From Gemmatimonadota bacterium (GTDB taxonomy: Bacteria > Latescibacterota > UBA2968 > UBA8231): a stretch of DNA of 64,000 bases. Of the stretch, positions 1 through 9,353 are shown piece after piece. Within the stretch, counting starts at the first letter, position 1. Every line of letters starts with the position of its first letter. The translations under genes were made by a program, and so were the position numbers. Where the stretch lies: the NCBI GenBank assembly GCA_018660835.1, contig JABJJN010000031.1, forward strand, positions 1-64,000, in the 5' to 3' direction. The notes under the pieces are model-generated. The model was not told the origin of the DNA. It made no database searches and was given only the letters and a program-made list of their open reading frames with translations.

Positions 1-189
1 AGTCTCGGTGGAGACCTCGTCCACCTCGTCTTCCTTGTGCTGTCCGCAGACTCGTCGACGCCTGCCTACTTGAGCGTTCTGGGACGCACAGCGCGCATTT
101 TCCGACGCCCGCAGATGCTACAGAGTGTTCTTGAAGCAGAAGATGCGAATCAGATCCTGCAGTATATCTCAGACCACGAACCCGCGTGA
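1..189 (+). CDS. PTS EIIA type-2 domain protein, C-terminal 62 residues (5' truncated by window)
   Basis: An open frame runs from base 1 to a TGA at 187-189, giving 62 residues. The sequence has the hydrophobic strand VHLVFLVLSA followed by a helix with LSVLGRTARIF and ends with LEAEDANQILQYIS. This matches the last third of fructose/nitrogen-type PTS IIA domains (PtsN-like). The phosphorylated histidine would lie upstream of the window. The next gene starts 8 bases later and two antiporters follow, so it is probably a regulatory IIA protein that tunes ion transport rather than a sugar transporter. The role is inferred; the domain call is fairly secure despite truncation. Confidence 0.7.
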   Translation, partial: SLGGDLVHLVFLVLSADSSTPAYLSVLGRTARIFRRPQMLQSVLEAEDANQILQYISDHEPA

Positions 190-196
190 TCGGCCG

Positions 197-523
197 TTGA
201 AACTTCTCTTCCTTTTCATCTATCGGCAGGACCTCGTCGACGAAGCACTTGAGGCGCTCGTTGAGATGGAAATCAACGACGCGACGGTATTCGAAGGCAC
301 ACCCATGGAGCGAATCCTTGCTGACGAGGTGCCCATCTTCGCCGGTTTGTGGCAAAGCCATGGCGAAGCAGAAGGGCAAACGCGTCTGGTTGTGGCCACC
401 ATTGAAGACCAGGCTCTCACGAGTCTCATCAACGTTCTGTCCGACGTGGGCGTCGACCTCGGCAAGCCAGAGATCGCTCGTCTGTATTCGGTTCCCATCG
501 AATACCACCGTCCAGTCAACTAA
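197..523 (+). CDS. PII-like (GlnB-fold) small regulatory protein
   Basis: 108 residues if the TTG at 197 is used. An upstream ATG at 125 lies inside the preceding gene and would add 24 low-complexity residues, so it was rejected. The pattern KLLFLFIYRQDLVDEALEAL, then DATVFEGTPMERIL, then a strand with TRLVVATIED and a helix, fits the small PII-like beta-alpha-beta proteins that bind nucleotides or couple to transporters. There is no uridylylation-type tyrosine loop visible. It is packed between a PTS IIA protein and two cation/proton antiporters, which suggests it senses a cytosolic signal and modulates the antiporters. Fold assignment is from pattern resemblance; the ligand is unknown. Confidence 0.6.
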   Translation: MKLLFLFIYRQDLVDEALEALVEMEINDATVFEGTPMERILADEVPIFAGLWQSHGEAEGQTRLVVATIEDQALTSLINVLSDVGVDLGKPEIARLYSVPIEYHRPVN

Positions 524-538
524 AACACCCATCTTTCT

Positions 539-1753
539 GTGAAACTCGTCCTCGCCGCGGTCCTGCTTACCGTTCTGGCCTTCTTTGGTTCACGCGTCAG
601 TGTGATCCAATTGCTATTGGCCCGCATCGAGCGGATTCCCGGCGTCCGCCACCTGTTGCTTACGGGGACCGAATTTGTCCTCGTGGGCCTGATTCTGGGT
701 ACCCACGGTATCGGCGTTCTGGACGAACCCACTCTTACCGGATTGGCCCCAGGATTCGGCCTCGGTTTGGCTTGGATCGGTCTGCTTTTCGGCATCCAGT
801 GGGATGTACGTCGATTGCCACCTGCCACGCGCGCGATCATACCTGCCGCACTCGGGCAAGCGGTGCTAACCGGTGCATTCGTCGCTATAGGAACTCACTT
901 CCTTCTGCGACTATATCTGGGATGGGATGACGAGTCGAGTTTGGTGGGTGCTCTCAGCCTGGGTGCTGCCGCTTCCGGCACAGCAGGAATCCCAAAGTCG
1001 GTCAGAGCTGGCAGTGAAGGTCTACAGCGGCTGCTACGCAGCATAGCAGATGTAGATGGCTTGGTACCCATTCTCACATTCGGATTGGTCTGCTGCCTGC
1101 CTTTGCTACACGATGGCGACACACGATTCTGGATTTGGTTCGGCTGCAGCATCGGACTTGGACTTGCCGTCGGTCTCGTCGTCACTGTGTTGGGTACCTA
1201 TCGGCTCAGCGAGGATGATCATCTCGTCATTCTCTTTGGCGCCGTGTTGCTTGGCGGTGGCGCGGCACTGCAGTTGTCTCTGTCGCCCTTGCTTGTCAAC
1301 GCCATTGCTGGTTTTCTGGTGGCAAATGTCGCCAGGCCACGAACTTGTAGCGCCATTCGGCGGTTGCTGTTGGAGGGCGATCGAGCGGTCTACATCCTCT
1401 TTCTCTTGCTCGCCGGCGCACTGTGGAACCCAGGTAGTAACCAGACGCTGGGATTGGCCCTGCTCTACATTGGCGTGCGAATGTTTGGCAAGTGGCTCAC
1501 CGCTGGCTGGGCTCTACGGAAGTGGATTCCAGCGGCACACGTGCGCCGTGTCGGTCTGGGTCTGATCTCCTACGATGGACTCGCCGTCGCCATCGCCATC
1601 AATCTGCAATTGTTGACGCAGTCGCCCATGGCTGACCTGGTGACAACCGTCGTGTTGGTGGGTGTCGTGATCAATGAGCTGTTGGCGCCACTACTGGCTG
1701 CCGCTGCCCTGCGCGGTGATGTCATGTCGTCGAGGGTGGAGGGCTCAGCGTGA
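539..1753 (+). CDS. Cation/proton antiporter (CPA-type membrane protein)
   Basis: 404 residues, starting with GTG; no clear ribosome binding site is visible, as is usual in this closely packed run. The protein is almost wholly hydrophobic with about 11-12 membrane segments. It shows the family layout of an early GLILGTHGIGVL segment, a mid-protein acidic helix containing SIADVDGLVPIL, and a late LGLISYDGLAVAIAI segment. The buried aspartates of the DVDG helix are the likely ion-binding site. It would exchange Na+ or K+ for protons in the inner membrane. Its stop overlaps the GTG start of a second antiporter, so the two are probably translationally coupled and may form a heteromer. Confidence 0.7.
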   Translation: MKLVLAAVLLTVLAFFGSRVSVIQLLLARIERIPGVRHLLLTGTEFVLVGLILGTHGIGVLDEPTLTGLAPGFGLGLAWIGLLFGIQWDVRRLPPATRAIIPAALGQAVLTGAFVAIGTHFLLRLYLGWDDESSLVGALSLGAAASGTAGIPKSVRAGSEGLQRLLRSIADVDGLVPILTFGLVCCLPLLHDGDTRFWIWFGCSIGLGLAVGLVVTVLGTYRLSEDDHLVILFGAVLLGGGAALQLSLSPLLVNAIAGFLVANVARPRTCSAIRRLLLEGDRAVYILFLLLAGALWNPGSNQTLGLALLYIGVRMFGKWLTAGWALRKWIPAAHVRRVGLGLISYDGLAVAIAINLQLLTQSPMADLVTTVVLVGVVINELLAPLLAAAALRGDVMSSRVEGSA

Positions 1754-3054
1754 AGCGAGTCTTCGTCGGCGCGATCCTCGTCGCGCTCATTGTGTTGCTC
1801 GACAGGCTCCCTGCAGACGATTTTCCGACTGCCAAGGCCACCCTCATTGCGGGCGTGATTCTCCTCGGCGGGCATATTGCCGGACATCTTCTGAGTCGCG
1901 TAGGTCTGCCACGGATCACAGGATACCTTGGACTCGGTATTCTGCTTGGGCCACAGTCTCTTGCCGTAATCGACAACGACACAGCCTCGCTTCTCGGCTT
2001 CCTGCAGGAATTGGCCGTCGCCTTCATCGCCTTGGCTGCCGGTGCCGAGCTGCGCCTTGAACAATTGCGCGAGCGAATGCGAGACATTCTTCGCCTCACG
2101 CTATATATGACCACACTGGTGAGTCTGAGCGTGTTCGGCTTCTTCTACTTCATTGGCACTGATTTCTTGCCCGTCGCCGATGGCTTGGGCGCCGCCGAGA
2201 AAGCATCGATTGCTGTGTTGCTCGGAATTCTCGCCGTTGCCAGATCACCGTCAAGTGCGATTGCCGTGATTCGTGAGTGCCGTGCCCGTGGTCAGTTTCC
2301 GGAGACCGTTCTTGGCGTCACCGTCGCCCTTGACGTGTTTAGTATTGTCCTGTTTGCCATTGGTCTCTCCGTTTGCCAGGCGCTGGTCTCTTCCGTAACA
2401 GATCTGAGCTTTATGGTCACTGTGGGAGGCGAGCTGGTCGGAGGGATCCTTGCAGGCGTTCTGTTGGGTGCCGCCCTGGCCTTCTATATCGGCAAAGCAC
2501 CAGGGAATGTGGCGCTGTTGCTGCTGGGTACGGCGCTGGTCGTGACCCACGTTGCTCACGGCATGGCTGACTATGTACGTGCCACGCACGATCTACCGGT
2601 GCATCTTGAGCCACTATTGATCTGCGTGACAGCAGGGTTCACCGTACGCAATCTGTCCAACCGTGGTGACCGATTCGCGGAGGCAATCGATGCCGTTTCC
2701 CTGCCGGTGTTCGTGCTTTTTTTCTGTCTCGCAGGAGCTTCTCTGGATCTTCAGAGCCTGCAAACGACATGGGCTGCTGCGCTGCTATATATCGTGATCA
2801 GAAGTGGGAGCCTGTTCGGAAGTTGCTGGCTCGCCGCACGCCACGACCCGGATCGTTCCTGGTATGGAATCAGCTTCCTGACACAGGCTGGCGTCAGCCT
2901 GGGACTGGCACTGGAGGTCGTGCGCAGATTCCCGGAATGGGGAACAGCTTTTGCGACCATCGCCGTGGCGGCGATTTCCATCAACCAGCTCATCGGTCCT
3001 ATTGCGATGAAGATGGCTCTGCTACGCGCCGGGGGTAGTCAGACTCGGTCCTGA
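1750..3054 (+). CDS. Cation/proton antiporter, CPA2-like, second of a pair
   Basis: 434 residues; GTG start overlapping the previous stop (GTGA). The first membrane helix is followed by GHIAGHLLSRVGLPRITGYL and a GILLGPQSL loop, the classic start of CPA2 (KefB/NhaS3-like) exchangers. About 12-13 membrane segments are visible. The acidic helix reads TVALDVFSIVLFA, with one aspartate rather than the pair found in electrogenic family members, which suggests electroneutral exchange. No TrkA-type regulatory domain is fused, so regulation may come from the separate PII-like and IIA proteins upstream. It is followed 16 bases later by a convergent gene. Confidence 0.75.
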   Translation: MKRVFVGAILVALIVLLDRLPADDFPTAKATLIAGVILLGGHIAGHLLSRVGLPRITGYLGLGILLGPQSLAVIDNDTASLLGFLQELAVAFIALAAGAELRLEQLRERMRDILRLTLYMTTLVSLSVFGFFYFIGTDFLPVADGLGAAEKASIAVLLGILAVARSPSSAIAVIRECRARGQFPETVLGVTVALDVFSIVLFAIGLSVCQALVSSVTDLSFMVTVGGELVGGILAGVLLGAALAFYIGKAPGNVALLLLGTALVVTHVAHGMADYVRATHDLPVHLEPLLICVTAGFTVRNLSNRGDRFAEAIDAVSLPVFVLFFCLAGASLDLQSLQTTWAAALLYIVIRSGSLFGSCWLAARHDPDRSWYGISFLTQAGVSLGLALEVVRRFPEWGTAFATIAVAAISINQLIGPIAMKMALLRAGGSQTRS

Positions 3055-3070
3055 CATCAGCTGTACAGAC

Positions 3071-3844
3071 TTAGGGTGCGAAGGCACGCGGATGGCGTTT
3101 GCGTAGCTCTTCCAGGACCTGCGGCAGTGCCAACCCCAGATTCGACTCTCCCATCGTCGCTCGTTGTGTCATAGAGGACGCTGCCGCGATCGGCCCATTC
3201 AGACCGTAGGCAACACAATTGCGTTTCCCTGCGATCGGCAGTCGCAACAGATGGTCAAACGTCTTCTCAAGACGTCGTCGTAGATGCGTCTCCTGCTGCG
3301 GCCGCACACCAAACCACAGATTGTACACGGCGACTCCCTCTGCTCGCAGAGCCAACCGACAGGACTCGGAGAAACCCTCCTCATCCACAGCGGGAGCCAT
3401 ACCATTTGCATCGTGCAGATCGATGAGAATCAGATCGTAGGAAGCCGGTGACGTACGTAGAAGAAAATCATACCCATCCTCAAGGTGCACATGAAGATGA
3501 TCATCGGATGTGGGTAGATCGAAGAAACGAGTCGCCACATCAACGATGGCGGGCCGAATTTCGGCAACGTCAATGTGGCAGTCCGGGAAGTGATACAGGA
3601 AGAATTTTGGCAGAGACCCGCCGCCCAGCCCGAGCACGAGAATGCGCTTGGGTTCTGCTGCAAGAAACAACAGCCCGGCAGCCATGGTACGAGTGTATTC
3701 AAGGGCTAGCTCATGCGGTCGGGCAGTAAACATTGTGCTCTGACGGGCAGGTGAGCCGAATTGGAGAGACCGGAGTTTCCCCTCTGCCTCGTCAACGATC
3801 TCGATGGGACCCTCATCGTCGTGATGAATGTGGATCGTGTTCAC
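3071..3844 (-). CDS. Spermidine-synthase-like class I SAM methyltransferase-fold protein
   Basis: 257 residues. It has the beta-strand plus glycine loop ILVLGLGGGSLPKF (about residue 70), an acidic residue after the second strand (VAEIRPAIV), and a later strand LILIDLHDANGM, all in the order of the spermidine/spermine synthase fold. Polyamine synthases normally carry GGGDG and a catalytic aspartate in a D-x-x-D-P loop; here these read GGGSL and DLHDANGM. It is therefore probably not a true spermidine synthase but one of the many SpeE-like proteins of unknown substrate. It is the last gene of the run that includes the sulfatase, starting 13 bases after that gene's stop. Confidence 0.65.
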   Translation of the reverse strand: MNTIHIHHDDEGPIEIVDEAEGKLRSLQFGSPARQSTMFTARPHELALEYTRTMAAGLLFLAAEPKRILVLGLGGGSLPKFFLYHFPDCHIDVAEIRPAIVDVATRFFDLPTSDDHLHVHLEDGYDFLLRTSPASYDLILIDLHDANGMAPAVDEEGFSESCRLALRAEGVAVYNLWFGVRPQQETHLRRRLEKTFDHLLRLPIAGKRNCVAYGLNGPIAAASSMTQRATMGESNLGLALPQVLEELRKRHPRAFAP

Positions 3845-3857
3845 AATGGAAATCTAC

Positions 3858-5348
3858 CTACCGGCCCTGCCAGTGAGCGACCCGCTGCGCCGCCTGATCC
3901 CGCCAGCGAGCATAGTTCGGTGACAGACGCAAGGCGCCATCGGGCTGGGCCACCAACTGACCTGCCTGACCTCGCGGGTCACCGCGCTCTTCATTTATCC
4001 TCGCCAGTCGCTGTCGCCACACATCGATGCGATCAGCTGCCGCGGGGTCTGCGCTCAGATTGTGACTTTCGGATGGGTCGGAACGCAGATCGAAGAACTG
4101 TTCCTGATCGGTGTGGTGGAACCAGATGAATTTTTCGCGGCCATCGGTGACATACTGCATGCCGTGCTCATGATCATAACACGTGGTGTGCTCGCCCTGA
4201 ACGAAATCTCTCCAGTCACTGTTATCCGAGTGCAAGTCCATGAGGCTGCTGCCATCGACGGAGTCTGGAATGTCTACGCCTGCCGCATCGAGCAGCGTCG
4301 GCATGATATCCCGAAGCTCGATCGGTTCATCATTGACGTGGCCGCGCGGCACATCACTACCCCAGGCTGACGGCCACTGGACGACGAAAGGAATACGTGC
4401 AGAACCCTCATAGGCATAGGTCTTTCGCCAATGATTGTGGTCCCCCATCATGTCACCATGATCTGAGGTGAACAAGATGAGTGTATTGGCAAGACCCTCT
4501 GGATCGCGTTTACCGTATTCGTACAACACGCGACCAATCTGGTGATCGATAAAGCTGATGTTGCCATAGTAGCCGGCCCGGCCGCGATGAATCTCTCTAG
4601 CACTACGCCGCGTGCGCGGTGCGTTGACATCAGCAATGGGTTTGCCGTAGGGCACTGCCCAGTCGCCCAAGTGAGGCGCCGGGATATCTGGATGATCCAC
4701 ATACATGTCCCAGTATGCCTGCGGTGGATCATAGGGCGAGTGTGGTCGAGCAAATGACATCCACATAAAGAGGGGGCTCGTAGGATCACGTGTCTCTATG
4801 GATTGGATCGCCTCTGACGCGGTCCAGTAGGATGGATGAAGATGCTCGGGCAGATGTGATGGCCGCGCCATCCAACTGTTCCACTCAATGCTGTGATCGC
4901 GATAACCATACTCGCCTTCTTTGGCACGATCGAAGTGAGCATGGTAGTCGGAGATGAAGCCCTTGTCGCGACGTCCGGATTCGTCCAGGTGAGTATCGTG
5001 AAAGCCCTGTAGGGCTCGCTGAGGTGCATGGTGAGCTTTGCCAACCAGGCGGGTGTGGTAGCCTGCGGCGGCCAGCTCCCCTGGCAGTGTCGCCGGGAAA
5101 TCGAGGGCGTCATTCCCCGTCATGGTCAGGCGACCGTGATTCCACTGGTCCATTCCTGTAATGATCCCCGCTCGCGCCGGTGTACACGAGGGCACCGACG
5201 TATAGGCGTGACGGAATCGGCTGCCATTTTCCGCCATTTGATCGATATAGGGCGTCTCCACAGCTGGATGACCTTCGCAACCCAGGCAATCGCCTCGTTG
5301 TTGATCAGTCGTGATCAAGAGCAGATGGGGCTGACGATACCGAGCCAT
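3858..5348 (-). CDS. Sulfatase (formylglycine-dependent, alkaline-phosphatase fold)
   Basis: 496 residues from ATG at 5348, preceded by a good GGAGGA site; a TTG three bases upstream is possible but needless. The start LLLITTDQQRGD carries the first metal-binding aspartate. CTPAR at residues 55-59 is the sulfatase signature, whose cysteine must be converted to formylglycine. A later FTSDHGDMMGDH supplies further metal ligands. There is no signal peptide, so it acts in the cytoplasm and would remove sulfate esters from imported substrates. Its start overlaps by one base the stop of an SBF-type transporter gene, suggesting uptake followed by desulfation. Substrate unknown. Confidence 0.92.
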   Translation of the reverse strand: MARYRQPHLLLITTDQQRGDCLGCEGHPAVETPYIDQMAENGSRFRHAYTSVPSCTPARAGIITGMDQWNHGRLTMTGNDALDFPATLPGELAAAGYHTRLVGKAHHAPQRALQGFHDTHLDESGRRDKGFISDYHAHFDRAKEGEYGYRDHSIEWNSWMARPSHLPEHLHPSYWTASEAIQSIETRDPTSPLFMWMSFARPHSPYDPPQAYWDMYVDHPDIPAPHLGDWAVPYGKPIADVNAPRTRRSAREIHRGRAGYYGNISFIDHQIGRVLYEYGKRDPEGLANTLILFTSDHGDMMGDHNHWRKTYAYEGSARIPFVVQWPSAWGSDVPRGHVNDEPIELRDIMPTLLDAAGVDIPDSVDGSSLMDLHSDNSDWRDFVQGEHTTCYDHEHGMQYVTDGREKFIWFHHTDQEQFFDLRSDPSESHNLSADPAAADRIDVWRQRLARINEERGDPRGQAGQLVAQPDGALRLSPNYARWRDQAAQRVAHWQGR

Positions 5349-6337
5349 CAAGTTCCTCCGTCAGATTCGTGATCTATCGTCGACCAACGCGTTGCCAGGA
5401 AAGCATCGACGAAGATTTGCCCAAGGTGAGAGGTGATACAGGGGATGGCAACAAGACCTTTGCTCTGTGCAGATAACACCTCGTCGGGGATCAGCGCCAG
5501 AACTGTCAGAGCGACAGGCAACGTCTTTTGGCTCGCCATCATGACGACCGCTTTGCGCACTGGTACGCTGAAACCAAACAAGCGCGTCGCACCGCCATTG
5601 AGCGCAAGATAGAGCAAGTGAATCACCAGGCCCGCGCCAATGAGGATGAGAAGCTGATCGGGCGCCACAGCGGCAAGCCGATCGGAACTCTGGGAAAACT
5701 TCATCCACGGTACACTGATCAGGGCCAGATTGCTGACGACGGTGATGTTGCTGCGCCGGGCATCGGCCCAGTCGCCGAGTCGCAAACGCAAGAGTCGTCC
5801 GGCGATCAGTGGCAACAGAATCGTCAGGCACAGCTTGACCAACAGACTCTCAGCAGAAAGAGTGATCGAGCCGACGGCGCCCAATGCGAGGGCCAACACA
5901 AAAGGAATGGTGAAGACACCCAACAGGTTCGTCGACACGGTCAGCAGCAGGGCCAGGGCGGTGTTTCCCTTGGCCTGGCTGGTGAGTGCGATACCGGATG
6001 ACAGTGTCGTCGGCATGCAGCAAAAAATGGCCAGGCCGAGACGGAAACTGTCTTCAAGAGGTGCGTGAAGGGCGACGGCGACACCAACGGCTGGCGTCAC
6101 AAAGAGGATGGAGGTCATCCCCCACAAGGTGGCCGGCCAGGCAGATACGGCGTGCCGAATCTCCTGGGTGCGCAGCAGGAGGCCTGAACAGAGAAAGATG
6201 ATGCTCACCGCCACATACTGTGTCGGCAACAGAGCCATCGCGCGACCCGGTGCGGGCCAGATCAAACCAATGATGGCAACTGTGAGCAAACCGACAGGTA
6301 GCATCTGCCGCCGCAGGAACATGGCGATCCCCATCAT
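5348..6337 (-). CDS. Bile acid:sodium symporter (SBF) family transporter
   Basis: 329 residues, with about ten hydrophobic helices. Features include FRLGLAIFCCMPTTLSSGIALT near the middle, the conserved crossover helix of SBF/BASS and DUF4137-like transporters, and VPVRKAVVMMASQKTLPVAL towards the end, typical of the SBF-like subfamily. Several ATG codons near the start (6337, 6334, 6322) are possible. It should move an organic anion with sodium across the inner membrane. It lies between a DtxR-type regulator and a sulfatase, whose start overlaps its stop, so a sulfated organic anion is a reasonable guess for the cargo. Confidence 0.8.
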   Translation of the reverse strand: MMGIAMFLRRQMLPVGLLTVAIIGLIWPAPGRAMALLPTQYVAVSIIFLCSGLLLRTQEIRHAVSAWPATLWGMTSILFVTPAVGVAVALHAPLEDSFRLGLAIFCCMPTTLSSGIALTSQAKGNTALALLLTVSTNLLGVFTIPFVLALALGAVGSITLSAESLLVKLCLTILLPLIAGRLLRLRLGDWADARRSNITVVSNLALISVPWMKFSQSSDRLAAVAPDQLLILIGAGLVIHLLYLALNGGATRLFGFSVPVRKAVVMMASQKTLPVALTVLALIPDEVLSAQSKGLVAIPCITSHLGQIFVDAFLATRWSTIDHESDGGT

Positions 6338-6378
6338 GGAGCGGGCCGTGGGCAGATCATCCTGTTGGGGACAACCGA

Positions 6379-6933
6379 CTAGCCTTCGTGCAGTGCTTTT
6401 AGGGCTGGCTGCACAAAGCAGATCTCTTCACAGAGCAGGCAGTTGGCAACATCCTTCTTGCATTCCAGATCACGCTCTGCCAATGCTTCACGAAAGGCTG
6501 TCAGAAAACCAGTTGCGATTTCTTCCTCTGAAAACAGGAACCTCAGGAAACCGACAAGTCGTCCTCTTGCTTCAGAACTGAGTAGGTGCTCGACCTTGCA
6601 CGCATCGATCTCGGCGTCGTCATCGTCCATTCCCAGAGCTTGGCTCAGGAATTTCTGCATCACGACACGGGTTGATTCCGTCTCCCAAACGACGCGCAAA
6701 CCTCTGGCAGTCAGTTCAAGGAATTTGTTGTGGTCTTCCTGAACGTAGCCGCGCTCGCGCAGATGCTTCATCGCCGTGGACACGCTGCCCTTGGTGATGC
6801 GTAGATGCTTGGCAATGTCAGAGACACGAGCGTAGCCGTGTTCCTGACGCAACTCATGCACCGCCATCAGATGGTGGGCGGCGGAGTGCGTCAACTCATT
6901 CTCTTCGAAATTCTTCCAGACTTGTTGGAACAT
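6379..6933 (-). CDS. DtxR/MntR-family metal-responsive transcriptional regulator with C-terminal cysteine cluster
   Basis: 184 residues. The N-terminal winged helix reads RVSDIAKHLRITKGSVSTAM (about 36-55) and is followed by a wing LRERGYVQEDHNKFLELTARG. A helical dimerisation part contains KVEHLLSSEARGRLVGFL, which places Glu and His as in DtxR metal sites. There is no SH3-like domain. Instead the end carries four cysteines in the pattern C-x6-C-x2-C-x3-C, suggesting an iron-sulfur or zinc site. It starts 9 bases after the FGE-like gene and precedes the transporter and sulfatase, so it probably regulates this operon. Confidence 0.75.
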   Translation of the reverse strand: MFQQVWKNFEENELTHSAAHHLMAVHELRQEHGYARVSDIAKHLRITKGSVSTAMKHLRERGYVQEDHNKFLELTARGLRVVWETESTRVVMQKFLSQALGMDDDDAEIDACKVEHLLSSEARGRLVGFLRFLFSEEEIATGFLTAFREALAERDLECKKDVANCLLCEEICFVQPALKALHEG

Positions 6934-6942
6934 CTTGTCCCC

Positions 6943-7884
6943 CTACATCTCGTCCGAGTCGTGGGCCAGACGAAATCCAATGGTCTCACGTGTGTGCGTC
7001 TCAGGAGAGGAGTTACGATGGGTCGTACGGACGTTGGCTCGAGTTTCACCAAAAAATCCACCCCGTATCACGCGCTCCTGACCACCTTCCGGTCCCTTGG
7101 GATTCGTCGATGGCGAATACTGATAATAACTCTCATCCCAGAAATCTTCACACCATTCGTACACGTTGCCCGACATGTCCCAGATATTGTAGGGACTCCT
7201 GCCCAGTGCAAACTCGTCAACGGGCACAGTCGTTCCGACGGATCCAAGGGCGTTGCAACGATCTTCGACGAACCGATTCCCCCAGGGATAGAGCCTTTCA
7301 TCGGATCCCCTTGACGCCTTCTCCCACTCTGCCTCTGTGGGCAGTCGTGCACCCATCCAATCTGCATAGGCTTTCGCATCCTGCCAGGAAACATTGACGA
7401 CGGGATGACGCGCCAGCCCCATGGGGGGATTGCCGCGCTGCCAGTGGATGGGGGTTTTGTAGCCAACGCAATTAACAAACTCGCGATAGTCCTGGTTTGT
7501 CACCGGATATGCGTCAATGTAGAAGGCCGACAGATGGACGGGATGCGCCGGGCGCTCGGAGTCGGGGCTATCCTCGGCGCGACTACCCATGGGGAAGGGT
7601 CCCGCTTCGATAGGAATCATCCGTCTCTTATTGGCGTCCGGGAGAAGATCCTTGCGCCGCTGCTCCAGATCTTCCATCTGCAGATCAATGTCCTCTGATC
7701 GACTCTTGATCTGGATGATGTCCTCCTGAAGCTTGGTGGCGCGCATTTCCATCTCACGCCGACGCTGCTCCTGGGAGTCGATCTGATCCATCAACTTCTT
7801 GGAGGGCTTGTTGAAATCCAGCAGCAACATGACAAAGTAGAGACTAATCCCACAGGTCATGATCCACCACATCCAGTCACCCAT
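6943..7884 (-). CDS. Membrane-anchored formylglycine-generating-enzyme-like (SUMF1) protein lacking catalytic cysteines
   Basis: 313 residues. An N-terminal membrane helix (about 4-22) is followed by a coiled coil (about 30-85, many Gln/Glu/Arg) and then a SUMF1/C-type-lectin fold. That fold is marked by GPFPMGS, PVTNQDYREFV, HPVVNVSWQDAKAYADWM, RLPTEAEWEKASRG, WGNRF, NIWDMSGNVYEWC, RVIRGGFF and the closing ETIGFRLA. True FGEs have two catalytic cysteines shortly after the RGG segment; here that part reads ETRANVRTTHR and has none. It is therefore unlikely to make formylglycine and may be a sensor or structural protein. The anchored domain direction is not obvious. It is co-directional with the regulator and sulfatase downstream. 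Confidence 0.8.
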   Translation of the reverse strand: MGDWMWWIMTCGISLYFVMLLLDFNKPSKKLMDQIDSQEQRRREMEMRATKLQEDIIQIKSRSEDIDLQMEDLEQRRKDLLPDANKRRMIPIEAGPFPMGSRAEDSPDSERPAHPVHLSAFYIDAYPVTNQDYREFVNCVGYKTPIHWQRGNPPMGLARHPVVNVSWQDAKAYADWMGARLPTEAEWEKASRGSDERLYPWGNRFVEDRCNALGSVGTTVPVDEFALGRSPYNIWDMSGNVYEWCEDFWDESYYQYSPSTNPKGPEGGQERVIRGGFFGETRANVRTTHRNSSPETHTRETIGFRLAHDSDEM

Positions 7885-7935
7885 GGCTCCTCCTTTCTCT
7901 CAGTCGTGCAGCATCGGCTGCGCGCCTCATACGGA

Positions 7936-7960
7936 CGCCCCCAACCTGTGGGTGGGGGCG
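7936..7960 (-). terminator. GC-rich hairpin between gap and the FGE-like gene
   Basis: CGCCCCCA and TGGGGGCG form an 8-bp stem with a 9-base loop directly after the gap stop codon. No T tract follows on the minus strand, so it may be an attenuator or an mRNA-stabilising hairpin rather than a full terminator. Confidence 0.4.
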
Positions 7961-7971
7961 CCTGTGTGCTG

Positions 7972-9353
<1,382 letters not shown>

